Source: Glebionis coronaria (lineage: Eukaryota > Streptophyta > Magnoliopsida > Asterales > Asteraceae). From it: DNA of 64,000 nucleotides. The DNA lies in the NCBI GenBank assembly GCA_025667525.1, contig CM046882.1, positions 26,315,394 through 26,379,393 of the forward strand. The letters run 5' to 3'. The notes under the pieces are model-generated. The model was given only the letters and a program-made list of their open reading frames with translations, searched no databases and was not told the origin of the DNA. Shown in pieces: positions 9,650 to 22,600 of the stretch. Position numbers and translations under genes: made by a program. How positions within the stretch are numbered: the first letter of the stretch is position 1; each line of letters opens with the position of its first letter.

Positions 9650-11073
9650 GGGTAAAAGTCATAAATACACAACATACTTATAAAAGTGGTCCATTATACC
9701 CACTTGACTTTTTTATGTACGAAATACATACTTGACCATAGAAATTACCTTTGACTTAACTCAAAAACTGACTACCGTTAGTATTTTCGTAAACTTTCAA
9801 TTTAGTTTTACGTTTTTAGTCCTTATCAGTTATCATCTTCATCATCAAAAACACATCCAAAATCCAAATCAGTTTATGAAGATGATAATAGAAATCCACA
9901 GATCAGTTATCATCATCATTAACAACACAATCATCATCATCTTCATCACTTTATGGAAATCCCTAAAATCCACAAAATTCAAATCAGTTTATTCGTTTGT
10001 AATACTCATTTGTAATACCCGTATGTAAACCAATTTGGATTTTCAAAAACGAATAAACCAATTTGGATTTCAAAACCAATTTGGGGCCATGGCTGCATGG
10101 GAAACATGGCTGTTTGACTTAACTAAAGCCATGGCCCGTTTTGATGATGGAAATCTCCAGATCAGACCATATGATGTTTTTTAGATAAGTCAAACCAATT
10201 TGTAGTACCCGTATGTAAACCAATTTAGATTCTTAATGCAGCCATGGCCTCGTTTATTTTCTACTGCTTCATTAGTGTATTGGTTTTGTAAAATCAGGAT
10301 AAGCCGATGATCTGGGTATTTCCAAAATCCAAATCAGTTTATTCGTTAACTTTGGAAACCCACATTCATCATCATCAACAACACATCGATTTCTAGACAT
10401 GGAAGTTACGCGAATTTCGTTTTACATTATATATTTATATTTAGATGTTTAACAATGTGAACTTGTATGTGATAGATTCGAGAATAAAGTGGGTAAATGT
10501 TTCTAGGTTTCAGTTTTGATTTTATGGGTATTGAATCAAGTTATCTTGATGTCTCGAAGAAGTCGAGCAGCCATGGCCCCATTTTGATATTCTGGGTTTC
10601 TCTCAAGTTATCTTGATGTCTCGAAGAAGTCGTTATTTCAAGTTATATTTAATGTCATATCATAAAGTTGTATAAACAATTAGTAAATCATCTTCATCAT
10701 TTTCGTTAAGATGATGAATATTTTAACAAAGTCATTGTAGTTGGAAAATATACCTTCGATCTAGCTATTGTTTCTGGGTTTTTGGGGTTTGATTTTCTGG
10801 GTTTCAGTTTATGAAGATGATGATGGTGGTGGTACATATCGGGTTATGAAGATGAAGATGATGATGATCTGATAATAGTTAGCTAACTAACGGTAACTAA
10901 ATTTCAAGTTAACGTAATAACTAACGGTAACCGGTTGTTCCCTTAAGTCAAAGGTAAATTCAAATCATTTGGCCAAAGTCTTACGTTGCGAGTGTGTATT
11001 TCGTACATAAAAAAATTCAGTGGATATAATGGACCATTTTTATAAGTATATTGTGTATTTATAACTTTCACCC
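9650..11073. mobile_element. Non-autonomous MULE (Mutator-like), noncoding
   Basis: Terminal inverted repeats of more than 100 bp: the left end starts GGGTAAAAGTCATAAATACA and the right end, read in reverse, starts GGGTGAAAGTTATAAATACA. A 9-bp target duplication flanks it, TAAGTTTTT at 9641-9649 and TAAGTTTAT at 11074-11082 (one mismatch). Long TIRs with a 9-bp duplication are diagnostic of Mutator-like elements. The interior has no transposase; it is CAT/ATG-rich simple sequence with several copies of GCCATGGC. Confidence 0.85.
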
Positions 11074-12879
11074 TAAGTTTATTTATCGAATTAATCTAAT
11101 CGAGTTATCAAATCACGAACTCAAGCACCAAGTCAAGTCAATTAGTTGAGTCACAGAGTTACTAGATTGACCACCAGATCAATTAAGTTATAGTCAACTA
11201 TCTATTACTATAACAATTTTTGTCACTATACGCGCGTATACACGTCTATCGTTAAGAAAACCTATGAAACAATATAAACACTCAACATGCATGGCACAAA
11301 CAAATATAATCCACATAAAAAGTCAAAAGTATTGGAACTTAAGTTTAAGCTACTATTCACAACTTCAGGTCTTCAAGTGTGAACCAGACCTATTTCAAGT
11401 TGATGAAAATATTGGTTCCCTTCAACTCGCAATCTATTTTTTTGTCTCGTTGCACGTAATTTGAATGTTATTTGTCTTTATTTAAAGATACTTTTTAAAT
11501 TACAAAGTCAGACGAGTAGATGTTTTGAAAGTAACATGGTATCAAAATATCCAATCATGAGAAGGTTAAGTAGAACGGGTTACAAGAACTATTATATGAG
11601 GGTTCGCGAGGTGTGTTATCGCGCATAGCCTCAAAATACATACCTCTTCGTGTAGTTGAGGCCTAAGAATTCATTTCCAGCTTCAAAATGTTGACGATGT
11701 ATTTGATTTTGTTCTCAATATTCGATAAAACTTTACTTGAAGTGGGCGAGAACGATGAGAAGCTCATAAAACATTATGCTAGATCGTTACAAGTTATGTC
11801 TAGATGTCATGTTCAGTTATCATATCAGCGGTTTTAAACAAGAACTCCGCTTTCCAAGCTAAAATATTTACAATGTATCTTAACAATCAAGTTATACGAT
11901 AAATGAACGTGAATTTGTGGGTATATAGATTGCGGTATAGCTCAACGAAGAAGTACATGTATGTATATGTAGTCTTCAGGTTTGTGAAAAAACTTGTTTC
12001 TCGGAGATGAATTATTCTTTCAGAGGTGTGAATCCATGTCAACTTCATCTTAAGTCTTGAGACACGTTGAATATTAAACAGTTTCCTTATATATGTAATT
12101 TGGTTAATTAACTACTCTAATTAGAAAAATTGTGATTCAAATGTTCTAGAAATTAAAGGGTAATAGAAAGTGTTCTAATACCATTAACCCAAAAACAAAA
12201 CTATTCTTACTAGATCACTGTTTAATTTATACTTCACCAAACAACATGAATCATACCCTTAAGTTGAATTTTGTACAAGTTACAGAGATTTCATGCAAGA
12301 GTTGTATGGATCGATCCATTTAGGCTATAATCCCTTGCTAAAACGTAAAATCTTACTGATGATAGAGGATTTTTTTCTTCGAATAAGTATTTTTTTTAGT
12401 CTAGATTGGTAAAGGAAAAAAACATTAGCCGAAGAGATAATAATCCACTACCACACTTGGATTCTAACTGTCGTATGGTAGGTCACGAGAATTCAATTTG
12501 TTATAAGAAACCTTCGATGGGTAATAACATTCTCTCAAAACAAAATACAGAGGCTATTTGCACCTGAAACGTCACAACAATGTTGTAATAGTGATCGATG
12601 CGGAAGTGGCCATGATAATCTTCAATGGAGATAGGATTGGCATCTACCTAAAACTGGAAATTGGAGTTGGCAGAATTCAACTAGCTTATGGAATTACTTT
12701 GTAAATTCTGTCATAGTGTAGGGGAAAGATAGTTGGAATTTCTTATTAATTAAGTAGAATTTGTTTTCTGTTAAATCGGTACGGGTTTCTATTATTTGGG
12801 CTTCTCTCGACTAGTCGTTACACTAGATGGTCTTCTCTTATTCTCTCAAAAGATTTAATTTTTGTTCGGCGTGCAAATT

Positions 12880-13030
12880 GAATACATGTCCCAACTGGTG
12901 TGGAGTTAAACCTCAAAATTATAGACATACCTTCGATCCTATGTCTCACTTGTGACAATTATTCTGAGACTACTAATCATATTTTGGTCAAATGTGAATT
13001 GGTGTATCTCATTTGGTTTCTTTTGTAGGT
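12880..13030 (+). pseudogene. LINE zinc-knuckle remnant in array copy 1
   Basis: Broken frames give CPNWCGV..., then a C-x-n-ET-x2-H-x4-C pattern and an IW motif, as in the zf-RVT domain at the end of plant LINE ORF2. Stops and frameshifts interrupt it. A homologous remnant lies at 26090-26220. Confidence 0.45.
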
Positions 13031-14165
13031 GTTTTGAATTCCAGAAGTGCTCATCGTTTTTAACCATTGATTTCTATCGAAAACCTAGCTCGCAAAATAA
13101 AAGGTTATTTCAAGCATATGAATGCTTAGATTTTGAATCCGTTATATTCTCATCATGTTTGTTGATTTGCAATGCATGAAACGAGAAGATTAACATCTTT
13201 CTTTTTGTTGGTTGAACAATAGGTGTAAAAAAATTCTCTTGAGTAGGTTTTATGGTTTTTCTTGTTCCATGGATGCATGTTACGTTTCCAGTACTTTAAC
13301 TATATATTTTGTAATACGATGCCTTTTAGTTCCTTGTTAGAAAGTAGCGTTGGTATTTATAGCCATACCTTTTTTTTAAATTTTTATGATTTTATTAAAA
13401 ACATTGGTTCACAAAGAATATATCAAATGTTTGAAAGCAAAGTAAGTTTTATAAATAACTTCAGGTTTTGCCCTTAAACTGTTTGTTAAGAACATAATGT
13501 TTTAACTTATGCAAAAAGTTATTCGAGTAATAATACCGATGTGCATTCTTTTCTGTGTTTTTTAAGCTGTTATGATCAAGTCGGTGAAGTGAAGTGATAC
13601 GTATTATTATACGCTGAATTATTATATCACGGGTGCTAGACAGGGACGAAACCAAGGGGTTCTCATGGGTGCTCGGAACCTTATACCTTTTTTTGAATAT
13701 AGTGTTAAGTTTCAAAAAACATCGGTTTTTTCTAAATATATGTTAAATGCATCCGGTCCATCAAAAAAATTTCTAGTTTATAGTTCAAATTCTTTTGTTC
13801 AGCTCCTGTCTCTAGCGAAGCACGGATTTAAACCATACTCGTTAAGATACTCGTTATGTAACCTATGGAACAAGATAATCAACACTCGACATAGCACAAA
13901 CGAATATAGTCCACATAAGGAATCAAAATTTTTGGAAGTTAGTTGTAAACAACTCTAGCTCTTCAAGTGAGAACCAGACCTATTTTAGTTTTATTTTGGT
14001 TTTTGAAATTTTCAAGTTGACAATATTGGTTCCCTTCGACTTGCAGTTTATACGTTTGTCTCGTTGCACTTAGTTTGAATGCTACGTTTCTTTATTTTTA
14101 GACCCTTTTTAGATTACAAAGTCTGACGAGTTGATGTTTTGAAAGTAACATGGTATCACACCCAG

Positions 14166-14365
14166 CATGGGCGTACCCACACGAGAGCTGGGCGTGGCAC
14201 GGGCTACACCCGATTTTAAGACACGAAAGGTAAATTTGTTACAAAAATAGTTTATTTACTATACGTGCAACACCCATTTTTATGTAATGTAAGGTATCTT
14301 TAGTACTAATATTCATAAAAAAAAATTTGTGCAACACCCGGTTATAATTTTTGGGTCCGCCTCTG
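14166..14365. mobile_element. hAT-type MITE, 200 bp
   Basis: An 8-bp target duplication ACACCCAG flanks it exactly (14158-14165 and 14366-14373). Imperfect TIRs read CATGGGCGTACCCA on the left and CAGAGGCGGACCCA from the right. An 8-bp duplication with CA-GGCG-type ends is characteristic of hAT MITEs. No coding capacity. Confidence 0.85.
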
Positions 14366-14800
14366 ACACCCAGTCATAAGTAGAAACGGTTACGGTGATA
14401 CAAGAACTAATATACGAGGGTGCGCGAGGTGTACATGCTATCGTGTAGTTATGGCTTAGGAATTATCTCCTTTGAGTTTTTTTTTGTTGTGGTGGCATTT
14501 GAATTCAAGACAACCTCTTCTTTTTTTGAGACCATTGAGTTCCTAAATAACTAAGCTCACAGAAGAAGAGGTTTTTTCAAGCAAATTAAATCTCATGTTA
14601 TGAAAAAAGTTCTTTTAATTAGGTTTTATGAATTACTGTCCTATTAACGCATGTTATGTTTCGCATGTTATGTTTATAGTACTTGAACTAGATACTCGTT
14701 AACATACTCGTTAAGAAAACCTATGGAAAAATATAATCAACACTCAACATGGATCAAACTAATACAGTCCACGTAAGGAGTCAAATATATCGGAACTTAA

Positions 14801-17196
14801 CACTACTACAAAAAATGCTAAATAGAACGGTTAAAACACCTTATATAGATCAGTTATGAACCGCTCTATACAAGGGTGATCTTTTTAAGGGAAACACAAA
14901 TAGAACGGTTGCAAACCGATCTTATTAACACTAAAAATTAGATCAGTTACTATATAAGAACCGTTCTTTTAAGGCAATTTTCAAAAAAAAAAAAATCTAG
15001 ATTTCATTGGAATGAACATTTTTACATAATTTCCATTCATCCGTAACAAAATAATAAGTATATGAATACAACTGCAACAATTTACTATCCGAAACCCAAT
15101 GGCTTCAATTAACACAACATGTATAAACTATCCAAAAACAAACTCAATTGAGCAACAACAACATTTTATAGTTGATGACAATATTGACTTGTTCTATATA
15201 TCGATTCTCCTATCAACCAAATCCGATGCCACTAAAATTATTTTGTGTCGTTCTTTAAAACTCTTGTTTCGTGTGAACCTGTAAAAACACACATTAGTAA
15301 ACATCAATAATTTACCTATACCATTCAATGGAATATGAGAACAATAAAAAAAATTAATTGGTTACCTGCAAATACTAAGATCAATTTGTCAAAGATGATG
15401 GTCACTTCTCTGTAAGAGAAATACATTAAATGTAATTCCAATTATGAATAACAGAGTATTGGTTATAATGGAAGATCATCATAAACAAAAGCGCACTTAA
15501 ATGTTTGTAGAACATCTGCCTCATGCAAAGTTTTAAAGAGGACACGCTGAAGAAATCTAACTTCCTGTGAATAAATTTAACCAAATCCATTTAGAAAACT
15601 GAAACACATGGTATAGCAAGGCTATAACCAAGTTTTGATGCTAAAACACATTATTGAAAGATACAAGTAATGATTCAACGAGGCTAACATCACATGTTAA
15701 TAATCACATTTATTACATCATGTTGTTAGTGAATGATGGCAAATACACAGTTAGCAACTCCATTTAGAGCTTGAGTGGACTTTTGTAACTACACTGTTGT
15801 TTCTTAGATGCAACTAACATCGTAAACAAAGTTTCCATGGTTTAAGGAGCGTAACTACACTGTTGTTTCATATATTGCTAATGATGAAATTCAGTAATAT
15901 TATATGCTTGTATACACTGAGCTAATTACCAGCTTTATGTATATGAATGTAACTAGTCTCGATTTACTTTATAATCCTACATTCATTTTGCAAGGTAAAG
16001 CAATCATAACTTCATAAGCTTAAAGGTAAATCGAAGTGTCACGAAACAAAGTGACAATTTCAACTAGATACAAACATTCTTCTATGTAACTAACGGATTA
16101 CATAAAAGTAACCAAATATTGCCCTGCCACAAGTTAAGATGATAATTATCCATACTAAACTATTTAACAAGTAATGTTTAAAGCACTAAACAAGAAGCAA
16201 AATCCAAAATATGACCTGTATACATGATTTTGTAGATAAACTTTCAGCTTACTTTTATTCTAATAACTTACTCATTTAGACTTAAACACTAGTAGCTACT
16301 CTATTAACATATACAACTAAATATGCTCAAATAAAATATTGGATATTAAAGATAAGATGTAACCGAGTGGTGAAGAAGATGTCTTCGTATCTCCAAATGC
16401 TTACAAAGCGGTTTAACAATGCAAATGATACTTGTTCCTCGAAACTCGAATCTGCCAAAAAATTGAAAATACAATGTATAAATTGAACCATGGTATAAGT
16501 AAACATAAAAAGACAATAACATCTAAGAAGGATCAACATCACCATAAATCAAACCCAAGAATCAATTAAAAATTAAAGAAAAACAAAGCTAGGAACGACC
16601 TTTATGAGCGGATTGATGCTTAAAGTCGACTTTTGAAGATTATATATGAGTTAATGACGGCTACATCGAGTTCATGACACAATTGATGTCCAACAATGTT
16701 TACATATGTGATGAATCTGGTCCGGGCTCGTGAAGGAATTAGCACAAATCTTCATGTTTAATGTTTTTTATCTGTGAGTGAAAAAAACTAAGATGGGGCG
16801 GCTGGACTTAAGGGAGAAGTGATAGGTTTGGATTTTTTAAGGGAGACGTGATAGGTTTGGATTTTGGAATGAGGGGCGGGAGTTGAAAAGTAAAAAAGTG
16901 GGATCTGAAATTTTTAGATTTAGAGCCTAAATTTAAGTTAAATTTCACTTTCATACATACATCGCTTATTAATGATAAAACTGATTTATTTAAAATAGTG
17001 CGTGGGAGTTTGTGCGTCTAAATAGATCTGTATTTTCATAACGACCGATCTAGTTATATTTAATGTTAAATAGATCAGTTTTTAGCCTAATAGGTGTTCT
17101 TTCTGTTACATCTTCCCCTTCTTTTCATTAAATAGATCGGCTTTTAACAAAACCGCACTTTATCAAGTGATCTATCTAACGTATTGTGTAGTAGTG
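14801..17196. mobile_element. Non-autonomous CACTA (En/Spm) element, 2.4 kb
   Basis: Begins CACTACTACAAAAAATGC and ends GTATTGTGTAGTAGTG, giving CACTA termini, with the 3-bp duplication TAA on both sides (14798-14800 and 17197-17199). Subterminal regions carry repeated AATAGAtCGGTTTT-like motifs in both orientations (14820-14975 and 16975-17180). The middle (15000-16900) has no convincing coding sequence. It must rely on a transposase supplied elsewhere, plausibly from the related CACTA at 40784-55538, which has the same terminal CACTACTACA. Confidence 0.9.
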
Positions 17197-18392
17197 TAAG
17201 TTTAAGCTACACTATTCACAGCTTCAAGTGTGAACCCGACCTATTTAAGTTTTATTTTTGGTTTTTGAATTTTTCAACTTGAAAATATTGGTTCCCTTCA
17301 GCTTGCAATTGACTTTTGTCTTGCACTTAGTTTAAATGCTATGTTTCTTCATTTTAAGACTTCTTTTTAAATTACAAAGTCTGACGAAAAGAGTTGATGT
17401 TTTGAAAGTTACATGGTACTAAAACATCAAATCATAAGAAAGATAAGTAGAAACGGTTATGGTCGGTATATGAGGTGCGCGAGGTTTATGTACGACCACA
17501 CATGGCTTCAAAATATATACCGCTTCGTGTAGTTGTGGCCTAAGAATTCATTTCCAGCTTTCAAGATGTTGACGATATTTGTGATTTTGTTCTCAATATG
17601 CGTTAAGATTTTACTTCGAGTGGGAGAGAACGATGAAAACGTCAAAAAACATAATGCTAGATCGTTACAATATATGTATAGAAGTCATGTTTAGTATATC
17701 ATATAACCGACTTTGCACAAGAACTTGTCGTGCCCAGCTAAACTATTTACAATGTAGCTTAACGATCGAGTTATACAATAAACGAACACGAATCTCAGGG
17801 TATATAGATTGCGGTATAGTTCAGTGAAGAAGTACATGTATATATAGATAATCTTCAGGTTTGTGAAAAACTTGTTTAGGGGAGATGGATTATATTTTCA
17901 CAGGTGTGAATGAATGTCAACTTCATCTTTAAGTCTCGAGACACTTTGAATATTTAGGAGTTTACCTTATTTCTGTAATTTGGTCAATTAACTACTCTAA
18001 TTAGAAAAGTTATGACTTAAATGGTTCAATCTAGACAAAACCAGAACTATTAATAATTTTCTAAGAATGAACTCAATTAACCTTTGTTCTAATACCATTA
18101 CATATTCAAATGTTCTAGAGATTAAAGGGCAACCGAAAGTGTTCTAAGACTAAGATTAAAACTAAATTAACCTTTGTTCTAATACCACTAACCCAAAAGC
18201 AAACTAAAATTAAATTAACCTTTTATTGATATTGATGACTATTTGTAAAGCTATAATCCTAATGGATTCTATACTTAGAAATCCAACTTGGGCCAACTAT
18301 ATATCCACTAATATTTTCTTGTTGTATGAACAATGAAATCATGAAAGCTTGAACAAAGAAAAAAAACTACCAGTAAGAAATAAAAACTATTC

Positions 18393-18584
18393 ATGCAGAC
18401 TCAAGGTTATCTATTTGTTGAGATGACAGAATCAACCTATATCTATTTTGAACACGGCAAACTCAATGTATATCTATCTGTTAGAGATGACAGGCTCAAC
18501 TTGTATCTATTTGCTGAACACGACAAACTCAAGATATATCTATATGTTGAAAACGACCAAACCCTCATGATAGAAAAACAATAA
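18393..18584 (+). repeat. Short tandem repeat of about 51 bp
   Basis: Three to four degenerate units around TATATCTAT...GACAAACTCAA precede the CACTA insertion at 18592. An open frame runs through the array (YLFVE..., YLFAE..., YLYVE...) but this looks like repeat translation and has no known domain. Confidence 0.45.
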
Positions 18585-18635
18585 AGACAAACACTACAAC
18601 AATCGCGCCCTACCCCAGCGATATTTTTGGTGTTT

Positions 18636-19080
18636 CCCCAGCGACATGTCGCTGGGGAAGCATATCCCCAGCGACAAGTCGCTGGGGTATATTCGCTGGG
18701 GTACACTAGTTGTTAAAAGTATCCCCAGCGACTTCCCCCAGCGACAAGTGGGCCCCACAGACTTTTCCTGGAAGAACAGATGCCACGGTGGCAAAATTTT
18801 CCCCAGCGATATGTCGCTGGGGAAAATCCTTATAAAATAAAAAAAATTAAGTTAAACTTAACCATTTTAGCTAATTACAAATTTTCCCCAGCGACATGTC
18901 GCTGGGGAAAATTTCCTTTCTTTTGACTTGTCAACGCGTTGCCGTTGACTAGTCAACGCTTTCCAAAGTTTCCCCAGCGACATGTCGCTGGGGAAACTCT
19001 TGATACGTTTGACTTGTCAACGCTTTGCGTTTGACTTGTCAACGAATAACCAACTTTTCCCCAGCGACATGTCGCTGGGG
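18636..19080. repeat. Left subterminal cluster of the 22-bp palindrome
   Basis: Copies at 18636-18657, 18666-18687, 18801-18822, 18886-18907, 18972-18993 and 19059-19080, with partial copies near 18723-18748. Each consists of CCCCAGCGACA followed by its own reverse complement, usually flanked by TTT/AAA. Spacing is about 80-100 bp over most of the cluster. Confidence 0.93.
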
Positions 19081-19407
19081 AAGAGTCTGCAGGTTTTTTT
19101 TTTAAATTGCCTGCACAGCAGGCGTTTTCTAGATTTTTTCCGGAAAAAATCTACCAAAACCTGTATTTGCTCACCAAAAGACACATATAAAGTAAACTTG
19201 AAATACAAATCAACACAAACGCGGAATAAGTTCAACTTGCACCAAAATATAATATAACGTTCTAATGATCACATGGATACTAGGAATAAGTCGGGATAGT
19301 TAAGGATACTAGGGAAACAAGCGTTCTAATTTAGGATAATAGGGAAACAAGTCAAGATGAACATAAAGAAACTATGTAACATACTAACTAACACATATAT
19401 GACACGA

Positions 19408-21585
19408 CTAACTCGCGTCATCGCCACCCTCCCGATCCTCAGCATCATCACCCGGGCGACTCCCGCTCCCGCTGGCACCAGCATCATCACCCGGGCGACT
19501 CCCACTCCCGCTGGCACCACCACTCTCATATGCGGCAAAAAGATCGCCATACCTGGGGTCGTTTCTGAACAAGCCCATCATGAAATCAACATCCCGATCC
19601 CGACGAGTCTCAGGGGGTGGTGGCGGAAAGCACGGGGGAGTACTAGTGTATCCTGGCAATACCATACCCACGCCAGGATGGTGGCCGCGAAACTTGCCTC
19701 CTCGCACCATCCTGTTGATCTCGGCAGTGGTGTGCTCACCCGTCGCCTCTAGCTCCCTCATCTGATCCTGTGTGGTGACAATAACACAATATAGTAAATA
19801 TATTAGTCGGGTTGCTAGATTATTAATCAATGATTCATTAAAGTGTGTTTTGAAAAGAATACTTACATACAACTGGAGAGACTGCTCATCTATAAATACA
19901 CCATCTGAATTCATATGCAGACGATAGAACATGTCGATCTCTGTAGGCTCCTGTTGGGTTTCGGACGACTTTTGCTGTACATACACACGTAAGTAAGATC
20001 AATCTAATTAAATGCGGCAATAATAATATGTATGTTAAATAAATAATGATAATAATAAAATAATAAAAATAAAAAACAATAATAATAATAATAAAATAAA
20101 AAAAATAAAAAAAACCATAATAATGTAAAATCAATAATAATAATAATAATAATAATTACCATGAGATGTCGAGTGCGAGGGATCGACCGAGAACCATGTC
20201 GGGAGACAAGTGTTGCCTTGGACCGATTTTGGCTGTTTGTTGAGGATCGCTTCATGTTAGCTTCGTCAGTCCAAAACTCTATCTGTTTCTCCCACACTTC
20301 AGGTGTGTGCTCGTCCGGTCTGTTCCGCCTAATTTGATCCAAATCGTATTCTCCAGTCTCGGGGTTTTTTACAAAGTAATCTCGCTTCAGACTAGCCTTG
20401 CTGGTATTGTATGATTTTTGTAGCTGGTGATTAATGGTATCATAAATACTCTTCCACCGAGGGGTGTTCACGTACGGCGTGAGATCATAATTTTTCTGCA
20501 ATCAAATACAACACATTGAAAACAGAGTTAGAAATATAATTTATATATTTATTTAAATTCGTTTATTTATTTATATGATATAAATAAATAAACGAATTTA
20601 AATGAATATACACAATACAACACATTAAAAACAGAGTTAGAAATATAATTTATATATTTATTTAAATTCGTTTATTTATTTATATGATATAAATAAATAA
20701 ACGAATTTAAATGAATATACACAATACAACACATTGAAAACAGAGTTAGAAATATAATTTATATATTTATTTAAATTTGTTTATTTATTTATATGATATA
20801 AATAAATAAATAAATTTAAATAAATATACACAATACAACACATTGAAAACAGAGTTAGAAATATAATTTATATATTTATTTAAATTCGTTTATTTATTTA
20901 TATGATATAAATAAATAAACGAATTTAAATAAATATACACAATACAACACATTAAAAACAGAGTTAGCAATATAATTTATATATTTATTTAAATTTGTTT
21001 ATTTATTTATATGATATAAATAAAAAAACAAATTTAAATAAATATATACAATTAAATAAATGAACACGATAATTAAATAAATATAAAATGATAACTTACC
21101 CCAATAGCTGCCCGGGCCGCCGCCTTGTACCCTTCGGGGACCTTGCTCCACGAAGGGTAATACAAAGGTATTTCCCTAACGACACACCCGAATAAGTTTC
21201 CCCAATGATCTGCGTAGGGGCCGATAGGTATAACAAGGTTACCTCTACCGGGTACAAAGTCGACCTCGACCGGCCGGTTTTGATTCTCGGCCACCGCATC
21301 CAGTAATTTCAGGCAGCGGGTCTTCTCCCGGGTATTCTGCCTGCCGGCTCTCCTCCCGCCCAAATTGGGCTTTTTCTTTCCTTTTCCTGCAAAATCAAGT
21401 GAGTGATAAAGTCATAAAAGTTAAGGAAAACAAGTTAAATATGTGTATCAAATTTGTATTACAATAATCCAGAAATTCTTACCCCGGTTGACGAAGCAAC
21501 CCCCGCAACCGAATGATGGAGGACGTGGACGTGAAGGATCCTCGCCACCACCGTCCCCGCCGTGGCCCCGTGCAACATCAGTCAT
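19408..21585 (-). CDS. Plant Ptta/En/Spm transposase-family protein, five exons, 397 residues
   Basis: Exons read from high to low coordinate: 21585-21483, 21386-21100, 20495-20160, 19974-19867, 19767-19408. Every junction has GT/AG sites, the phases agree, and the total is 1,194 nt including the stop. The middle exons carry the family hallmarks (PF03004-like): a GRGNLVIPIGPYADHWGN region, IPLYYPSWSKVPEGYKAA, then PEVWEKQIEFWTDEA followed by SSTNSQNRSKATLVSRHGSR. Exon 5 is Pro/Gly-rich with a tandem GASGSGSRPGDDA unit. Proteins of this family are thought to act like maize TnpA, binding subterminal repeats rather than cutting. The second intron is filled by a 109-bp tandem repeat and the third is an (AAT)-rich stretch. 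The upstream region holds a cluster of the 22-bp palindromes. Confidence 0.85.
20035..20156. repeat. AAT-rich microsatellite
   Basis: Long runs of AATAAT and AAAAT repeats within intron 3 of the minus-strand Ptta-type gene, ending next to its splice donor. Confidence 0.8.
20505..21050. repeat. 109-bp tandem repeat, five copies, each with a long hairpin
   Basis: The AATACAACACATT start recurs at 20505, 20614, 20723, 20832 and 20941, an exact 109-bp period. Each unit contains a near-perfect inverted repeat around TTTATATGATATAAA with arms of about 24 bases. The array lies inside intron 2 of the Ptta-type gene, so it would be transcribed. Confidence 0.9.
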
Positions 21586-21678
21586 CTGTATACAGGTACA
21601 ATTAGCATAACATGTAGAAATTCATGAACAAAATAATACAAGCATGCACAAATCTAAATATCAAAATAAATTTACACA

Positions 21679-21860
21679 TTTAAACAGCTTATTCGGATAA
21701 GCTTATTAGGATAAGCTTATTCGGATAAGCTTATTAGGATAAGCTGTTTTCAAACAACTTATTCTGATAAGCTTATCGGGATAAGCTGTTTCAAACAGCT
21801 TATCCTGATAAGCTTATCAGGATAAGCTGTTTAAAAACAGTTTATTCGGATAAGCCGATA
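21679..21860. repeat. Palindromic repeat around CTTATCCGATAAGCTT-like units
   Basis: Alternating GGATAAGCTTATTCGGATAAG and GATAAGCTGTTT motifs, repeated about ten times on both strands. It is located just upstream of the Ptta-type gene start and next to one copy of the 22-bp palindrome at 21949-21970. Confidence 0.7.
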
Positions 21861-22048
21861 AGCAACATAACGAGTGTTTGGGTTTGCGTTTTTTACAGTT
21901 AACGAGTGTTTGGATTTACGTTTAATTAAAAAAAACTAGTTTATAAATCCCCAACGACATGTCGCTGGGGAAACCAAAATGATAAAAATAAGTAAATAAG
22001 TGTTATCAGTTAGAATTAAAAAAAACATACTGTTAGTTGTGGTGGTCA

Positions 22049-22162
22049 CTTGTGGTCGGCTGTGGTCGGTCGCTGTCGGCTGCGCTGTCGGCTGTGGTCG
22101 GCTGTGGTCGGCTGTGGTCGGCTTTGGTCGGCTGTGGTCGGCTGCGGTCGGCTGCGGTCGGC
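22049..22162. repeat. GGTCGGCTGT minisatellite
   Basis: Ten or so copies of an 11-bp unit (GGTCGGCTGTG with variants GCGG and TTGG). Confidence 0.85.
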
Positions 22163-22299
22163 TACAATAACATAAAACATTAATTAAAAAAAACCATTCA
22201 ATTAAAAAACTATAAATTTATATAAAAAACAATTGAATTAAAAAAACCAAAACCTTTAATTTATATAAACTTAAAATGAAAGACAAAACCTTTAATTAT

Positions 22300-22600
22300 G
22301 GCTAGTGGTGGTGGTGTGGGTGATTCATAGTGGTGACCGGTGGGATGATTCGCAGTGGTGATGGTGGTGGTGATGGAGATGGATATGGGTGATGGTGGTG
22401 GTGATTAGTAGTGGTGACTGGTGAGGGTGATGGAGATGGGTGGGGGTTTTACGCAGATGGGGATGGCTGGAGATGACGGTGGTGATGATTGGTGGTGTAA
22501 ATGGTGGTGATGATTGGTGGTGTAAATGGTGGTGATATTGGTGGTGTAAATGGTGGTGATATTGGTGGTGTAAATGGTGGTGTAAATGGCAGCGTTTGTT
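22300..22600. repeat. GGTGGTGAT-rich minisatellite
   Basis: Purine-strand repeat with a cleaner 27/24-bp core (GGTGGTGTAAATGGTGGTGAT) at about 22480-22590. Frames on the other strand are His-rich and are not genes. Confidence 0.8.

Noticed and set aside
18443..19235. Several short ORFs containing MSLGK repeats
   Set aside because: They are readings of the 22-bp palindrome on both strands.
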